A DNA stretch of 64,000 bases from an uncultured Clostridia bacterium (lineage in GTDB: Bacteria; Bacillota; Clostridia; Oscillospirales; Acutalibacteraceae). This document shows positions 8,146 to 17,720 of the stretch, piece by piece. The position numbers and the translations under genes were made by a program. The notes below the pieces were generated by a model that ran no database searches, was not told the origin of the DNA, and was given only the letters and a program-made list of their open reading frames with translations. Each line of letters starts with the position of its first letter. Position 1 is the stretch's first letter. The stretch is from contig CANRAU010000007.1 in assembly GCA_947628665.1 (NCBI GenBank), forward strand, positions 1 through 64,000, given 5' to 3'.

Positions 8146-10542
8146 ATGGAAATTCGCATTGCGCTGGCAGGCAATCCGAACAGCGGCAAGACCACACTGT
8201 TCAATGCGCTTACGGGCGCGAACCAATTTGTCGGCAACTGGCCCGGCGTTACCGTGGAGAAAAAGGAAGGCAAGCTCAAAAAGCACAACGGCGTCACCAT
8301 CGCCGACCTTCCCGGGATTTATTCGCTCTCGCCCTATACCTTGGAGGAGGTCGTCGCGAGAAACTATCTGATCGGTACGCGCCCCGACGCGATCCTCAAC
8401 ATCATCGACGGCACAAATCTGGAGCGCAACCTCTATTTGACCACCCAGCTTACGGAACTGGGGATTCCCGTTGTGGTCGCCGTGAACATGATGGACGTTG
8501 TCCGCAAAAACGGCGATAAGATCAATGTCGGGGAACTGTCCCGCGCGCTCGGCTGCAAGGTCATGGAAATCTCCGCGCTGAAAGGCACGGGAGTTATGGA
8601 AGCTGCCGAGGCGGCGATCGAAGCCGCAAAAAATCCCGCGCCCATTCCGCAGCACAGCTTTTCGGGCGCGGTGGAACACGCGCTCGCGCACATTGAAGAA
8701 GCGGCTGTGCATCAAATGCCCGCCGAGCAGCAGCGCTGGTATGCGATCAAGATTTTTGAGCGCGACGAAAAGGTTTTAGAGCAATTACAGCTTGATAAAC
8801 AGCTGGCGGAACATATCGAGCAGGACATTCGGGACGCGGAACAGGAAATGGACGACGACGCGGAGAGCATCATCACTAACGAACGGTACGTGTACATTGC
8901 GTCCGTGATCAAAGGGTGTTATCGCAAAAAGCGAGTCGGTGCGCTCTCCGTATCCGATCAAATCGACCGCGTGGTCACCAACCGTATCCTCGCCCTGCCG
9001 ATTTTTGCCGTTGTGATGTTTATCGTCTATTTCGTCTCCGTGACGACCGTCGGTTCTATCGCTACCGACTGGGCGAACGACGGCGTATTCGGCGACGGCT
9101 GGCACTTGACGGGCGGTTCGGCCTACGAAGAAGCAATGGCGGACTATGAAGAGCCCGGCGCCATTGTGGATGCGTTTGAAAGCGCCTGCGAAGAAGCGGG
9201 CATAGACCCCACCGAGGCAACGACAATGACTGCCGTTGCAAAGCTGTATGATGAGGACGGCAATGTGACGAAGACCATCCCCGTGGATTTTGCCTCCTAC
9301 AGCCAGGCGGCTTCTATCGAAGAACCCGCACCCGAGGACTACGGCGTTTGGATCCCCGGCATTCCGGTACTCATGGAAAAGGGTTTGAACGCGATCCACT
9401 GCGCAGAGTGGCTCAAAAGCCTGATTTTAGACGGTATCGTCGCAGGTGTCGGCGCGGTACTCGGTTTTGTGCCGCAAATGCTGGTGCTGTTTCTGTTCCT
9501 TGCCTTTTTGGAATCCTGCGGCTACATGGCGCGTGTCGCCTTTGTGATGGACCGTATTTTCCGCAAATTCGGCCTTTCGGGAAAATCCTTCATCCCGATG
9601 CTCATCGGCACGGGCTGCGGCGTTCCGGGGATTATGGCCTCGCGTACCATTGAAAACGAACGTGACCGCCGTATGACCATTATCACCACGACCTTTATGC
9701 CCTGCGGCGCAAAGTTGCCCATTATCGCCCTGATCGCGGGCGCGCTGTTCGGCGGCGCATGGTGGGTCGCGCCGAGCGCATATTTCGTCGGCGTCGCTTC
9801 GATCATCCTTTCGGGCATCATGCTCAAAAAGACAAAAATGTTCTCGGGCGATCCTGCGCCGTTCGTTATGGAATTGCCCGCCTACCACTGGCCGACCGTC
9901 GGCAATGTGCTTCGCTCTATGTGGGAGCGCGCCTGGTCGTTCATTAAGAAAGCGGGTACTGTAATCCTGCTCTCCTCTATCCTTCTGTGGTTCTTACAGG
10001 GCTTCGGCGTGGAAAACGGCAGCTTCGGCATGGTGGAAGATCTCGATAACTCCGTATTGGCCAAAATCGGCAACGCGATCGCCTGGATCTTCATTCCGCT
10101 CGGCTGGGGCAACTGGCGCAGTGCCGTTGCGACCATTACAGGACTGATCGCCAAAGAAAACGTCGTCGGTACTTTCGGCATCCTGTTCGGCGGATTCGAC
10201 GAGGTCGCAGAAAACGGCTGGGAAATCTGGAGCAATATGCGCGCTTCCTTCACGCCCCTTTCGGCGTACTCGTTCCTGCTGTTTAACCTCCTGTGCGCGC
10301 CCTGCTTCGCAGCTATGGGCGCGATCCGCCGCGAAATGAACAACGGAAAATGGACGGCGTTTGCCATCGGCTATCAATGCGTATTCGCATATATGGTATC
10401 GCTGACGGTCTACCAGCTGGGGATGCTCTTTACAGGAAACGGCAACATAATCGGTTCAATCGTCGCCTGCCTGATCGTGGCATTTTTCCTCTTCATGCTG
10501 CTGCGTCCGCAAAAGCAGCAAAAATCGCCGCTTGCAAAATAA
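8146..10542 (+). CDS. feoB: ferrous iron transport protein FeoB
   Basis: A 798-aa Fe(II) transporter of the inner membrane. An N-terminal G domain has G1 GNPNSGKT (residues 9-16), G3 DLPGIYSL and G4 NMMD, followed by a helical GDP-dissociation-inhibitor region to about 250. The membrane part holds the two Gate motifs, each with a conserved Cys (LIGTGCGVPGIMASR and FNLLCAPCFAAMG). An unusual acidic loop of roughly 110 residues (9080-9400, rich in E and A) sits between the first two membrane segments. ATG at 8146 has GGAAAGGAAGA upstream; the TTG at 8119 would lie inside the operator. It is expressed with the two feoA genes and the Cys-rich peptide downstream. Confidence 0.96.
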   Translation: MEIRIALAGNPNSGKTTLFNALTGANQFVGNWPGVTVEKKEGKLKKHNGVTIADLPGIYSLSPYTLEEVVARNYLIGTRPDAILNIIDGTNLERNLYLTTQLTELGIPVVVAVNMMDVVRKNGDKINVGELSRALGCKVMEISALKGTGVMEAAEAAIEAAKNPAPIPQHSFSGAVEHALAHIEEAAVHQMPAEQQRWYAIKIFERDEKVLEQLQLDKQLAEHIEQDIRDAEQEMDDDAESIITNERYVYIASVIKGCYRKKRVGALSVSDQIDRVVTNRILALPIFAVVMFIVYFVSVTTVGSIATDWANDGVFGDGWHLTGGSAYEEAMADYEEPGAIVDAFESACEEAGIDPTEATTMTAVAKLYDEDGNVTKTIPVDFASYSQAASIEEPAPEDYGVWIPGIPVLMEKGLNAIHCAEWLKSLILDGIVAGVGAVLGFVPQMLVLFLFLAFLESCGYMARVAFVMDRIFRKFGLSGKSFIPMLIGTGCGVPGIMASRTIENERDRRMTIITTTFMPCGAKLPIIALIAGALFGGAWWVAPSAYFVGVASIILSGIMLKKTKMFSGDPAPFVMELPAYHWPTVGNVLRSMWERAWSFIKKAGTVILLSSILLWFLQGFGVENGSFGMVEDLDNSVLAKIGNAIAWIFIPLGWGNWRSAVATITGLIAKENVVGTFGILFGGFDEVAENGWEIWSNMRASFTPLSAYSFLLFNLLCAPCFAAMGAIRREMNNGKWTAFAIGYQCVFAYMVSLTVYQLGMLFTGNGNIIGSIVACLIVAFFLFMLLRPQKQQKSPLAK

Positions 10543-10569
10543 CCGATCCGCTGCAGAAAGGATTTTGAT

Positions 10570-10734
10570 ATGTGGACTTATATCGCGAATGCCTGTATTG
10601 TGCTGGTGCTGATCGGGATCGTCGCGCTGATTATCGTTTCCATGGTGCGGAACAGGCGGCGCGGCAAAACCGCCTGCGGTTGCGGCTGCGCCGGCTGTCC
10701 GATGTCGGGGCAATGCACCGCGCATAAAAAATAG
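10570..10734 (+). CDS. FeoB-associated Cys-rich membrane peptide
   Basis: A 54-aa single-span membrane protein: a hydrophobic helix at residues 5-25, a basic stretch RNRRRGK, then a Cys cluster CGCGCAGCPMSGQC. This matches the small Cys-rich peptides often encoded after feoB in Firmicutes. A role in iron handling or FeoB assembly is assumed in the literature but not shown. AAAGGA lies before the ATG, 27 bases after feoB. Confidence 0.85.
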   Translation: MWTYIANACIVLVLIGIVALIIVSMVRNRRRGKTACGCGCAGCPMSGQCTAHKK

Positions 10735-10767
10735 GTTTTCTTCGGAGATACCCTTTCCTCCTTACGT

Positions 10768-10810
10768 AAGCGGCGACCGAAAAGCAAAAGCTTTCCGGTC
10801 GCCGCTTTTT
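10768..10810 (+). terminator. terminator of the feo operon
   Basis: Long stem AAGCGGCGACCG with the complementary CGGTCGCCGCTT across a short loop, followed by TTT. It lies 33 bases after the peptide stop. Confidence 0.85.
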
Positions 10811-10924
10811 GCCGTAAATGGGCTTTTTCCTCTTGGTTTTACTGCGGCAGAATTCCTTTCGGATGCCGTTTGATGGGACGCACGCCAAAGCGCATATGCG
10901 TTTTGGGCGGTTTTCATAAAACAC

Positions 10925-10960
10925 AGGCGGGAGTTTATGCCAAGCATAAGCTCCCGCCTT
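10925..10960 (-). terminator. hairpin downstream of the Cys-repeat surface protein
   Basis: Stem AGGCGGGAG-TTATG / CATAA-CTCCCGCCT between the convergent feo operon and the surface-protein gene. The T stretch on the minus side is short (TGTGTTTT), so efficiency is uncertain. Confidence 0.55.
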
Positions 10961-10997
10961 ATTATACGTTCTTATAGGAGTTTCGGATCACAGAGCC

Positions 10998-13900
10998 TTA
11001 CTCGTCTCTGCTTTTTTTCCTGCGCATGCAGACGAGCGCCGAACCGCCGCCGATCCCGAGCAGCAACGCCGCGCAAAGAACCGAACCGCCGCCAATGCCG
11101 GTGGGCGGAATTTGCGGGTTCTCGGTATTTTGCGGTGCTTTCGCGCCGCAGACCGTGCAAACGCCGTTTGCATAGGTGTGTTCGCCGTAGCCGTCACGTT
11201 CGCCGCAAGCGCATGTGCGATAGTGATGCGCGCCGTCGTTCTGCCACGCGCCGAAGCTGTGTTCATGCGGCGGCTGCACCGTCGGATCTTGCGCACCGCA
11301 GACCGTGCAGACGCCGTCTGCATAGGTGTGTTCACCGTAGTCGCTCACTTCACCGCAGGCGCACGTGCGATAGTGATAGTTGCCGTCCACGCGCCATGCA
11401 CCGAAGCTGTGTTCATGCGGCGCAGGGATCTTTTCAATCACCTGACCCGCTTCGATCAATTGACCGCAGCCATCGCAGTACAGGTCGCCGGTATACCCCT
11501 CCGCCTCCATCGTGGCGTCTTTCTGCCCGACAAGATGTGTGCCGCCGGTGTGGAAAGACGTATCTTTCTCGGTATACTCTATGCCGCAGACGTCGCAATG
11601 CTTACCGCTTGTGCAGGACGCCGTGCCGCCGACATGATCGACTTTTTCGCTGACCTGACGGCAGTTCGGATTGACACAGGCTACCCAGTGGCCGCTTTGG
11701 TCACCCTCGGCTCTGCCTGTAAAGTCGTGTACCAGCGCGTCCTCAATGATCGCATTACAATACTTACATTCGATTGCGGTCTCGCAGTTGTAGTCCTCTT
11801 CGGTATGCTCATGCGCTTCGGCGAGCTTATACGCACAACCGATGCAGGTTCTGGAATGCACATCGCCCTCGTTGACATAAACGTCGTCCATCTGATGCGC
11901 TTCTCTGCTGCCCTCAAGCTCCGCATTGCAGCCCTTACATACGATCCAGTGTTCTTCACCGTTAAAGAGATGCAAACTGTAGTCGTGTTGATGCTGCGGG
12001 GTTATTTTGGGGATCGATTGACCCTCTTGCAGGATCTGCCCGCAGCCGAGGCAGTACAGGTCGCCCGTGTACCCTTCCTCTTCTTCGGTCGCCTCTTTCG
12101 CATTGCGGACTTCATCCCCGCCGACATGGTTATGGGGATCTTTCTCGCCAAAGCGCGTGTGGCACAGATAACATTCGGCAGGCTCTTTACAGGTCGCCAC
12201 AATGCCCGCAACTTCATGCTGTGCCTGTTTTTCCGCATCGCAGTCGGGATTGGTGCATTCGAGGATATGCCCTTGCGCGTTGCCGCTGCCTTCCTTCACA
12301 GCCCAGGAATGCTCCGTGCCGCCTTCGACCATCACATAGCCGCAGTCCTTGCAGAGCGTGGACGTGGTGCAGTCGCGGTCGCTTTCACCGACATGGTCAT
12401 AGCGATCCTCTTGGGTGCAGCCGATTACCGTGCAGTTGCGATAGTGGTACTCGTCATCCATATTCCAATTGCTTTCCCAAGTGTGTTCCTTGCAGGCGGG
12501 AAGCACCTCATAGCCGCAAATACTGCATGTGACCGCTTTGGTGCAGTCGCCTTCATAGCCCGCTTCCGCGCTCTTGTCGTGCGGAATCGTCTCGCTCGGC
12601 TGGCCGCACGTCTGACAGACACGGTAATGCCCCGTCTCGTTGGACAGCCATGTGTCATTATAATTGTGTTCGTGGACTTCGCGCTCATAACCGCAAGCAA
12701 TACAGCGGTCGTTTATATAGGTATGGGGAGTGATATACATACTCGTTGCAAACTGGTAATTGCAGCCGTCCATTGCGCAAAGTCTCGCATGCCCCTCGGC
12801 CTCACGCCCACGAATGGGAGCTACCTTGTTCGCGTCATACGGTAGGTGATGACTGTTTTCCCCGCGAATCAGCTGACCGCACGACGAGCAATTGAGCGGT
12901 GTTGTGCAGTCGCCGTCATCTTCGCCCGCATGCTGCTCGACCTGCACATATTTGCAGTTCAAGCAGTTGCGATAGTGATTCTTGTTGTCGCCGGCCTTGG
13001 TATAGCACTCGCCGAATGCATGCGGCTTGGCGGGAATGACAACCGTTCCGCACACACGGCAGACATCGTCCGTCGCGCAGTTGTTGTCGTCCGTGTAGAC
13101 ATGGTTTCCGGTCGCCTCGATCGGCTCCGAATAGGTATCGCCGCATTTGGTGCATTTGTAAATGCGCTCGCCCGGCGTGTTGCAGGTCGCACTCTTCACG
13201 GAATCGACCGCATAGCTGTGGCCGCCGGCAGGCACAGGGATAGGCTCGGTATACGTATTCCCGCAGTATTTGCAGGTGTACGTCATCACGCCCGGTTCTG
13301 TACAGGTGGGCGCTTGGGTCGTTCTTGCAGTATATTCATGGTTGCGGTCGCCCTTCGCCACTGTCCGTGTCTCGACCTTACCGCACCTCGAGCAGGTAAA
13401 CTCCTCACGGCCGTCCTCCTGACAGGTGGCCGCCTTGACTGTTTTCCAACTGCCGGTATGGCCGGACTCGGGCTTGAGTTCATCGACAAATTCCTCTTTG
13501 CAGGTTTGGCAGGTCGTTTTGGTCGTACCGCCGTCCAGACAACTGCCGGTCGGATAAGAATTGGTCCAGCCGCCGATGAGATGCCCCGTTGCATACCAAG
13601 TGATCACACCACGAATCGCGTGGCAGTCCGCGCATATCTCATACGCGATCCCGTCCGCGTCGCATTTCGCATCCTGCACATACGCCGTCCAATTATGCGT
13701 ATTGCCATTTGAAGTGCCTTCGGTCTTTACTTCCACATACGAGCAATCGCTGCAACTGTACACGGTGTAGGCTACGCCGTCACAGGAATCGCCTGCCGCT
13801 ATGGTCTCCCGAACCGAGAGCTTGTGCTTCGGCGTCGCCTGAAGGCCTGTTCCGGCAAAAGGCGCGTAATAGCCTTGGCATTGCCTGCAGTAATACATCG

Positions 13901-14402
13901 TATTATAAGCGCCCGCATTGTTCGAATTCGTCGATGCGCGCAAGGTGCAGGATTCTTCCAGCCTGAAGCTCAGTCTTCCGCTGAGCATCCCGTGCTGGGC
14001 ATAGACCGTTACAACGCGGGTCGTCGTTGCATCGCCTTTCTGCGCGGTGATCGTATAGGTATAGGGGGTAGTCCCCGAAGCAGGCGCTTCCAGTTGAAAT
14101 ACCGTGCCGGGCGTCCGCTCTTCCTCGCCGCTCAACGCACCGCCGGAAACGGTAATCCGATCCGCACCGAGCACGCCTACGGTAGGCGTTCCGCAGAACG
14201 TGTCGTAGACGCCGCTGCCTTTATGCGTAAGATACCAGTTGGAAGGCGGGGTGATCACGATCACGGGTTGTGTCTGATCGCCGCTCGCAGTTGCCGCAAT
14301 GTCGGTCGCTGCGCCCGCCAGAACGGAAGTTCCGACGCTTGTAACGAGCATCACAACAACAAGCAAAAGGCCAATAAGCTTTTTGGGTAGTTTTTGTCGC
14401 AT
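10998..14402 (-). CDS. large secreted Cys/His-repeat surface protein
   Basis: A 1134-aa exported protein. A signal peptide covers residues 1-32 (LIGLLLVVVMLVTSVGTSVLAG). An Ig-like or cadherin-like stretch spans about 60-160. Some twenty degenerate repeats follow, each built around CxxCG with a conserved HxW/HxY (for example YGEHTYADGVCTVCGA). The end is IPPTGIGGG, a hydrophobic span and MRRKKSRDE, which resembles a sortase-type sorting signal with PPTG in place of LPXTG. The repeats could bind zinc or act as a rigid stalk. GGAG lies before the ATG. The shorter protein at 31651 carries related repeats. Function unknown; surface location is well supported. Confidence 0.8.
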   Translation of the reverse strand: MRQKLPKKLIGLLLVVVMLVTSVGTSVLAGAATDIAATASGDQTQPVIVITPPSNWYLTHKGSGVYDTFCGTPTVGVLGADRITVSGGALSGEEERTPGTVFQLEAPASGTTPYTYTITAQKGDATTTRVVTVYAQHGMLSGRLSFRLEESCTLRASTNSNNAGAYNTMYYCRQCQGYYAPFAGTGLQATPKHKLSVRETIAAGDSCDGVAYTVYSCSDCSYVEVKTEGTSNGNTHNWTAYVQDAKCDADGIAYEICADCHAIRGVITWYATGHLIGGWTNSYPTGSCLDGGTTKTTCQTCKEEFVDELKPESGHTGSWKTVKAATCQEDGREEFTCSRCGKVETRTVAKGDRNHEYTARTTQAPTCTEPGVMTYTCKYCGNTYTEPIPVPAGGHSYAVDSVKSATCNTPGERIYKCTKCGDTYSEPIEATGNHVYTDDNNCATDDVCRVCGTVVIPAKPHAFGECYTKAGDNKNHYRNCLNCKYVQVEQHAGEDDGDCTTPLNCSSCGQLIRGENSHHLPYDANKVAPIRGREAEGHARLCAMDGCNYQFATSMYITPHTYINDRCIACGYEREVHEHNYNDTWLSNETGHYRVCQTCGQPSETIPHDKSAEAGYEGDCTKAVTCSICGYEVLPACKEHTWESNWNMDDEYHYRNCTVIGCTQEDRYDHVGESDRDCTTSTLCKDCGYVMVEGGTEHSWAVKEGSGNAQGHILECTNPDCDAEKQAQHEVAGIVATCKEPAECYLCHTRFGEKDPHNHVGGDEVRNAKEATEEEEGYTGDLYCLGCGQILQEGQSIPKITPQHQHDYSLHLFNGEEHWIVCKGCNAELEGSREAHQMDDVYVNEGDVHSRTCIGCAYKLAEAHEHTEEDYNCETAIECKYCNAIIEDALVHDFTGRAEGDQSGHWVACVNPNCRQVSEKVDHVGGTASCTSGKHCDVCGIEYTEKDTSFHTGGTHLVGQKDATMEAEGYTGDLYCDGCGQLIEAGQVIEKIPAPHEHSFGAWRVDGNYHYRTCACGEVSDYGEHTYADGVCTVCGAQDPTVQPPHEHSFGAWQNDGAHHYRTCACGERDGYGEHTYANGVCTVCGAKAPQNTENPQIPPTGIGGGSVLCAALLLGIGGGSALVCMRRKKSRDE

Positions 14403-14474
14403 GGCAAAATCTCCTTTTTATCCTTGTCGGTACCAAGATGACATAGAAATTCCTATGGTACGATTTACACGGCC

Positions 14475-14503
14475 ATTATACAGGAAGACGACCGTTTTGA
14501 CAA
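14475..14503 (-). promoter_or_regulatory. promoter of the Cys-repeat surface protein
   Basis: On the minus strand TTGTCA, 17 bases, TATAAT. It ends about 70 bases before the start codon at 14402, giving a leader of about 65 bases. Confidence 0.7.
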
Positions 14504-14560
14504 TATGAAAAATATAGAAATTTCTTACATTTGCGGGCGATTGGAGGCATTTCCATCCCC

Positions 14561-16798
14561 TTAGCCGGAGAAATGAGGGACGTTCCCATCCGTTTGGGTT
14601 AAAAAAGTACGCAAAGCCGAATAACGGCGGGTTTTTTTATCGTTTGCAACCATCGCTTCGATCTGCTGCGGCGTGCCGACCAAAATCATCAACTGCTTTG
14701 CGCGGGTCACGGCGGTATACAGGAGGTTTCGATAGCAAAGGTTTTGCAGCACCGCCACTACGGGCATAATGACGGCGGGAAATTCGCTGCCCTGGCTTTT
14801 GTGTACGGTCACGGCGTAGGCAAGCTCGACTTCGGTAAGCTGCTCTCTGGCGTACAGTGCGGTTCGGTCGTCAAATCGGATGCGCGCAGTCTGCGTGCGC
14901 AGGTCGATTTTCTCAATGACGCCGATGTCGCCGTTGAATACCCCCTCGCCTGTCTCGCCGCCGTCCTTTTCCCAAATCAAATCGTAATTGTTTTTGGTCT
15001 GCATGACCTTATCGCCCGTTCGGAACGTGCGGAATCCGACGGTCATTTCGGCCTTTTGGTCGGACGGCGGATTGATGCGCTCCTGAAGCATTCGGTTAAG
15101 ATGCACCGTACCGACCTCCCCCTTTTTGGAGGGGCAAAGCACCTGTATATCGTTTGCGGGCGAATAGCCGTATGCGTCGGGAAGCCTTTTGGCGTAAAGC
15201 TCCGCAACCGTTTTGGCCGCCGCGGGCGCGTTCGGGCGCTCCAGCAGGAAAAAGTCGCCTTCTTTGCTCGTGAGGATGGGCATTTCGCCGCGAACGATGC
15301 GGTGCGCGTTGGTGACGATCAAGCTGCCCATGGCCTGCCGAAACACCTCATCAAGCTGCACCACAGGCAAAAGGCCGCTGCCGATGAGATCGGCCAGCAC
15401 GTTTCCCGCCCCGACAGGCGGAAGCTGGTCGCTGTCGCCGACCATGATGAGACGGCATCCGAAGGGAAGCGCCTGCAAAAGGCTTGCAAACACGCTGATG
15501 TCCACCATGGAAAGCTCGTCCAAAATCAATGCTTCGCAGTCCAAGGGATTGCGGAGATTTCGCTTGAACACGGGTTGCTCGTGATCGTCCCATTCCACCT
15601 CCAAAAGGCGGTGGATGGTCTTTGCCTCCCGTCCCGTCAGCTCCGTCATGCGTTTGGCGGCGCGGCCTGTGGGCGCGGCGAGCGCAATGTCCAAGCCCTG
15701 CCGCTCAAACAAACGCAAAATGCCGTTCAACGTGGTGGTTTTGCCCGTACCCGGGCCGCCCGTCAAAATCAAAACGCCGCGGTCTATCGCGGTTTTGATG
15801 GCTTCACGCTGGGTTTCGGCATAGGTAATGCCGTCCGCCTGCTCGATCGCTTCGATGTCCCTGTCCAGCGTCATGCTCTGCGGCGGCGGGAAGCGCAGCA
15901 AAACCTTGATACGGTCGCTGATGGACTTTTCATCGCGGTAGGCGCGCTCCAGAAACACAAATACGCGCCCGTCGATTTCTTTTTCCACAAGCGCGCCGCT
16001 TTGCAGCAGCATCTCGATTTGTTCCTCGGCGGCGTCCCGCTCAATTTCGAGATAATCCGCCGCGATGCTGCCGAGCCGTTCGTGCGGGATACAGGTGTGG
16101 CCGTTTTGATACAAATTGCGGCGCAGAATGTGGAGAATGCCCGCGCGGATACGGTATGTGCGGTCGGGCGGCACGGGCAGCGCGTCGGCGATGACCTCGG
16201 CGCGTTCAAACCCGATGCCGATGTCGTTTTCGCACAGGGAAAAGGGATTTTGCTGTACCCTGTCCACGGCGTTCGAGCCAAAGGCGTCAAACGCCGCGAT
16301 ACACTCCTGCGGCGTCATGCCATAGGTTTCGAGCGCGAGCATCACATTGCGCACGGCAAACTGCTTTTTGAAATTTTGCTGGATTTTTTGGGCTTTTTCG
16401 AGAGAAATGCCCTTAATCGCGGCGGCGAGGCGTTCCGGCTCGTTCTCCAGCACGTCAAAGGTCTTTTCGCCGAATTTTTCCACGATTTTTTCCGCCGTGA
16501 CAGGGCCTATCCCCTTGACTGCGCCCGCAGAGAGGTAATTGTAAAGCTGCTCGACGGTGGCGGGCATTTCGCGCTCGAACGCTTCGACCTTAAACTGCCG
16601 CCCAAAGGTCGGGTGAAACGTCCACATACCCGACAGCTTGACCGATTCGCCGACCGAGATGTCCGCGAACGTGCCAACGGCCGTGACAAGCTCGTCGTCA
16701 CAGCCGATTTCCAAAACCGTATACCCGTTTTGTGCATTGCGGAACTTGATGTCCTCCACCGTCCCGCACAGTCTCTCCGATTGCAGTTCCTCGCCCAT
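14561..16798 (-). CDS. recD2: RecD2-type ATP-dependent DNA helicase
   Basis: A 745-aa SF1B helicase of the RecD2 type, which acts 5'-3' without RecBC. The N-terminal region has an OB-like start and helix-hairpin-helix motifs (GAVKGIGPVTAEKIVEKFG near residue 95). Walker A GGPGTGKTTT lies near 346, motif II LDELSMVD near 420 and a C-terminal UvrD-like motif VTVHKSQGSEFP near 665. Length and order match the family. Known roles of RecD2 are in replication-fork maintenance and mismatch repair. The gene follows a small membrane-protein gene by 81 bases on the same strand. The long open frame on the opposite strand is a GC-rich shadow. Confidence 0.95.
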   Translation of the reverse strand: MGEELQSERLCGTVEDIKFRNAQNGYTVLEIGCDDELVTAVGTFADISVGESVKLSGMWTFHPTFGRQFKVEAFEREMPATVEQLYNYLSAGAVKGIGPVTAEKIVEKFGEKTFDVLENEPERLAAAIKGISLEKAQKIQQNFKKQFAVRNVMLALETYGMTPQECIAAFDAFGSNAVDRVQQNPFSLCENDIGIGFERAEVIADALPVPPDRTYRIRAGILHILRRNLYQNGHTCIPHERLGSIAADYLEIERDAAEEQIEMLLQSGALVEKEIDGRVFVFLERAYRDEKSISDRIKVLLRFPPPQSMTLDRDIEAIEQADGITYAETQREAIKTAIDRGVLILTGGPGTGKTTTLNGILRLFERQGLDIALAAPTGRAAKRMTELTGREAKTIHRLLEVEWDDHEQPVFKRNLRNPLDCEALILDELSMVDISVFASLLQALPFGCRLIMVGDSDQLPPVGAGNVLADLIGSGLLPVVQLDEVFRQAMGSLIVTNAHRIVRGEMPILTSKEGDFFLLERPNAPAAAKTVAELYAKRLPDAYGYSPANDIQVLCPSKKGEVGTVHLNRMLQERINPPSDQKAEMTVGFRTFRTGDKVMQTKNNYDLIWEKDGGETGEGVFNGDIGVIEKIDLRTQTARIRFDDRTALYAREQLTEVELAYAVTVHKSQGSEFPAVIMPVVAVLQNLCYRNLLYTAVTRAKQLMILVGTPQQIEAMVANDKKTRRYSALRTFLTQTDGNVPHFSG

Positions 16799-16879
16799 TT
16801 TGAACGTCCCCGTATGCTTTTCCTTTTTCCGCTCCGCGCGGCCGCCCCTGAACTTCGGCTGACCCCCGGCAGGGTCGGC

Positions 16880-17215
16880 CTATTTCACCATATCCTCGAA
16901 AGTCTCTCGGTCGCAAAGGAATATCCCGTTGGATTCGCGGCAGACATTCAGACAGCTGAGCTTCTGCGCCTCGTCCATGCCGCAGTCCAGCACGATCACG
17001 CTGCCGTAATTCTCGTCGCCGATCAAATGCAGCTTCATACGCGCCGAATAAGCGGCGGCCGTCACGTCGCTGTCGCAGCGTCTGGCGGGAATCACTATGT
17101 AATAGCCGTGCTTTTTCTTCGGCATCATCACCTTGAGCATGATCGCATAGCAAAGCGTCAATAGCCCGAACAGCACCAATCCCAAAAACAGCGCGCCGAA
17201 AAACGTCTCTAACAT
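16880..17215 (-). CDS. small membrane protein of unknown function
   Basis: A 111-aa protein with one N-terminal hydrophobic helix (residues 4-27, FFGALFLGLVLFGLLTLCYA) and a soluble part with DSDVTAAAYSARMKLHL and VIVLDCGMDEAQ. ATG at 17215 follows GGGGTGATTTT; the longer frame from 17263 would run into the RNase P RNA. It lies between rnpB and recD2 on the same strand. I do not recognise the family. Confidence 0.65.
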   Translation of the reverse strand: MLETFFGALFLGLVLFGLLTLCYAIMLKVMMPKKKHGYYIVIPARRCDSDVTAAAYSARMKLHLIGDENYGSVIVLDCGMDEAQKLSCLNVCRESNGIFLCDRETFEDMVK

Positions 17216-17252
17216 AAAATCACCCCATAACAGTGTATGAGGCGATGCAAAA

Positions 17253-17589
17253 GATGTGAGCAAACCTGTAAGCCGAGTTCTGTCATTGAAAGCAATTATC
17301 TATCTACGCGCACCGTTGCCGATGCGCTGAAGCCATCCGTCGAAGTATCTGCCCAGCTGACAACTTCGGTCGATGTTGCATCGGGTAGGGTTTACTTGGC
17401 AATGCCGTTACCGACATTCCGGTGAGCTCTTACCTCGCCTTTCCACCCTTACCGCGAAACGCGGCGGTATATCTCTATGCACTTTCCCTAAGGTCACCCT
17501 CGGCGGCCGTTAGCCGTTACCCTGCTGTGTGATGCTCGGACTTTCCTCACGGACGCTCCCGCGTCCCCGCAATTGCTCAGTTTACTCAC
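17253..17589 (-). ncRNA. rnpB: RNase P RNA
   Basis: The minus strand shows the RNase P core: GAGGAAAGTCCGAGC near the 5' end, AGGGTGAAAGG-like and CGGTAAGGGTGGAAAGG elements in the middle, and AGAACTCGGCTTACAG near the 3' end. The ends pair as P1 (GTGAG-AAAC against GTTT-CTCAC), which sets the limits within a few bases. This is the catalytic RNA that trims tRNA 5' leaders. A sigma-A promoter lies directly upstream. Confidence 0.93.
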
Positions 17590-17595
17590 GACTGC

Positions 17596-17624
17596 ATTGT
17601 ACTATACTTTATAAAGAAAGTCAA
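17596..17624 (-). promoter_or_regulatory. rnpB promoter
   Basis: Minus-strand TTGACT, 17 bases, TACAAT. The start would be at about 17589, which fits the start of P1. Confidence 0.8.
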
Positions 17625-17649
17625 ATTGTTGTTTTGCGCGTTTTTGCAC

Positions 17650-17687
17650 GTAAAAAACCGTTCCGCAAAGAGCGTCTGCGGAACGGT
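17650..17687 (-). terminator. terminator after the small membrane protein
   Basis: Stem CCGTTCCGCA / TGCGGAACGG with a 9-base loop; read on the minus strand it is followed by TTTTTT. It lies 34 bases beyond the stop at 17721. Confidence 0.85.
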
Positions 17688-17720
17688 TGTGCGTATTTTC
17701 CATGTTTTCCTTGTTCTTGT

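Noticed and set aside
14744..17164. An 806-codon open frame opposite recD2
   Set aside because: It mirrors RecD2 codon positions in GC-rich DNA, has biased composition and no ribosome site; it is a shadow. Similar long frames opposite the Cys-repeat protein (11112-13712) were rejected for the same reason.
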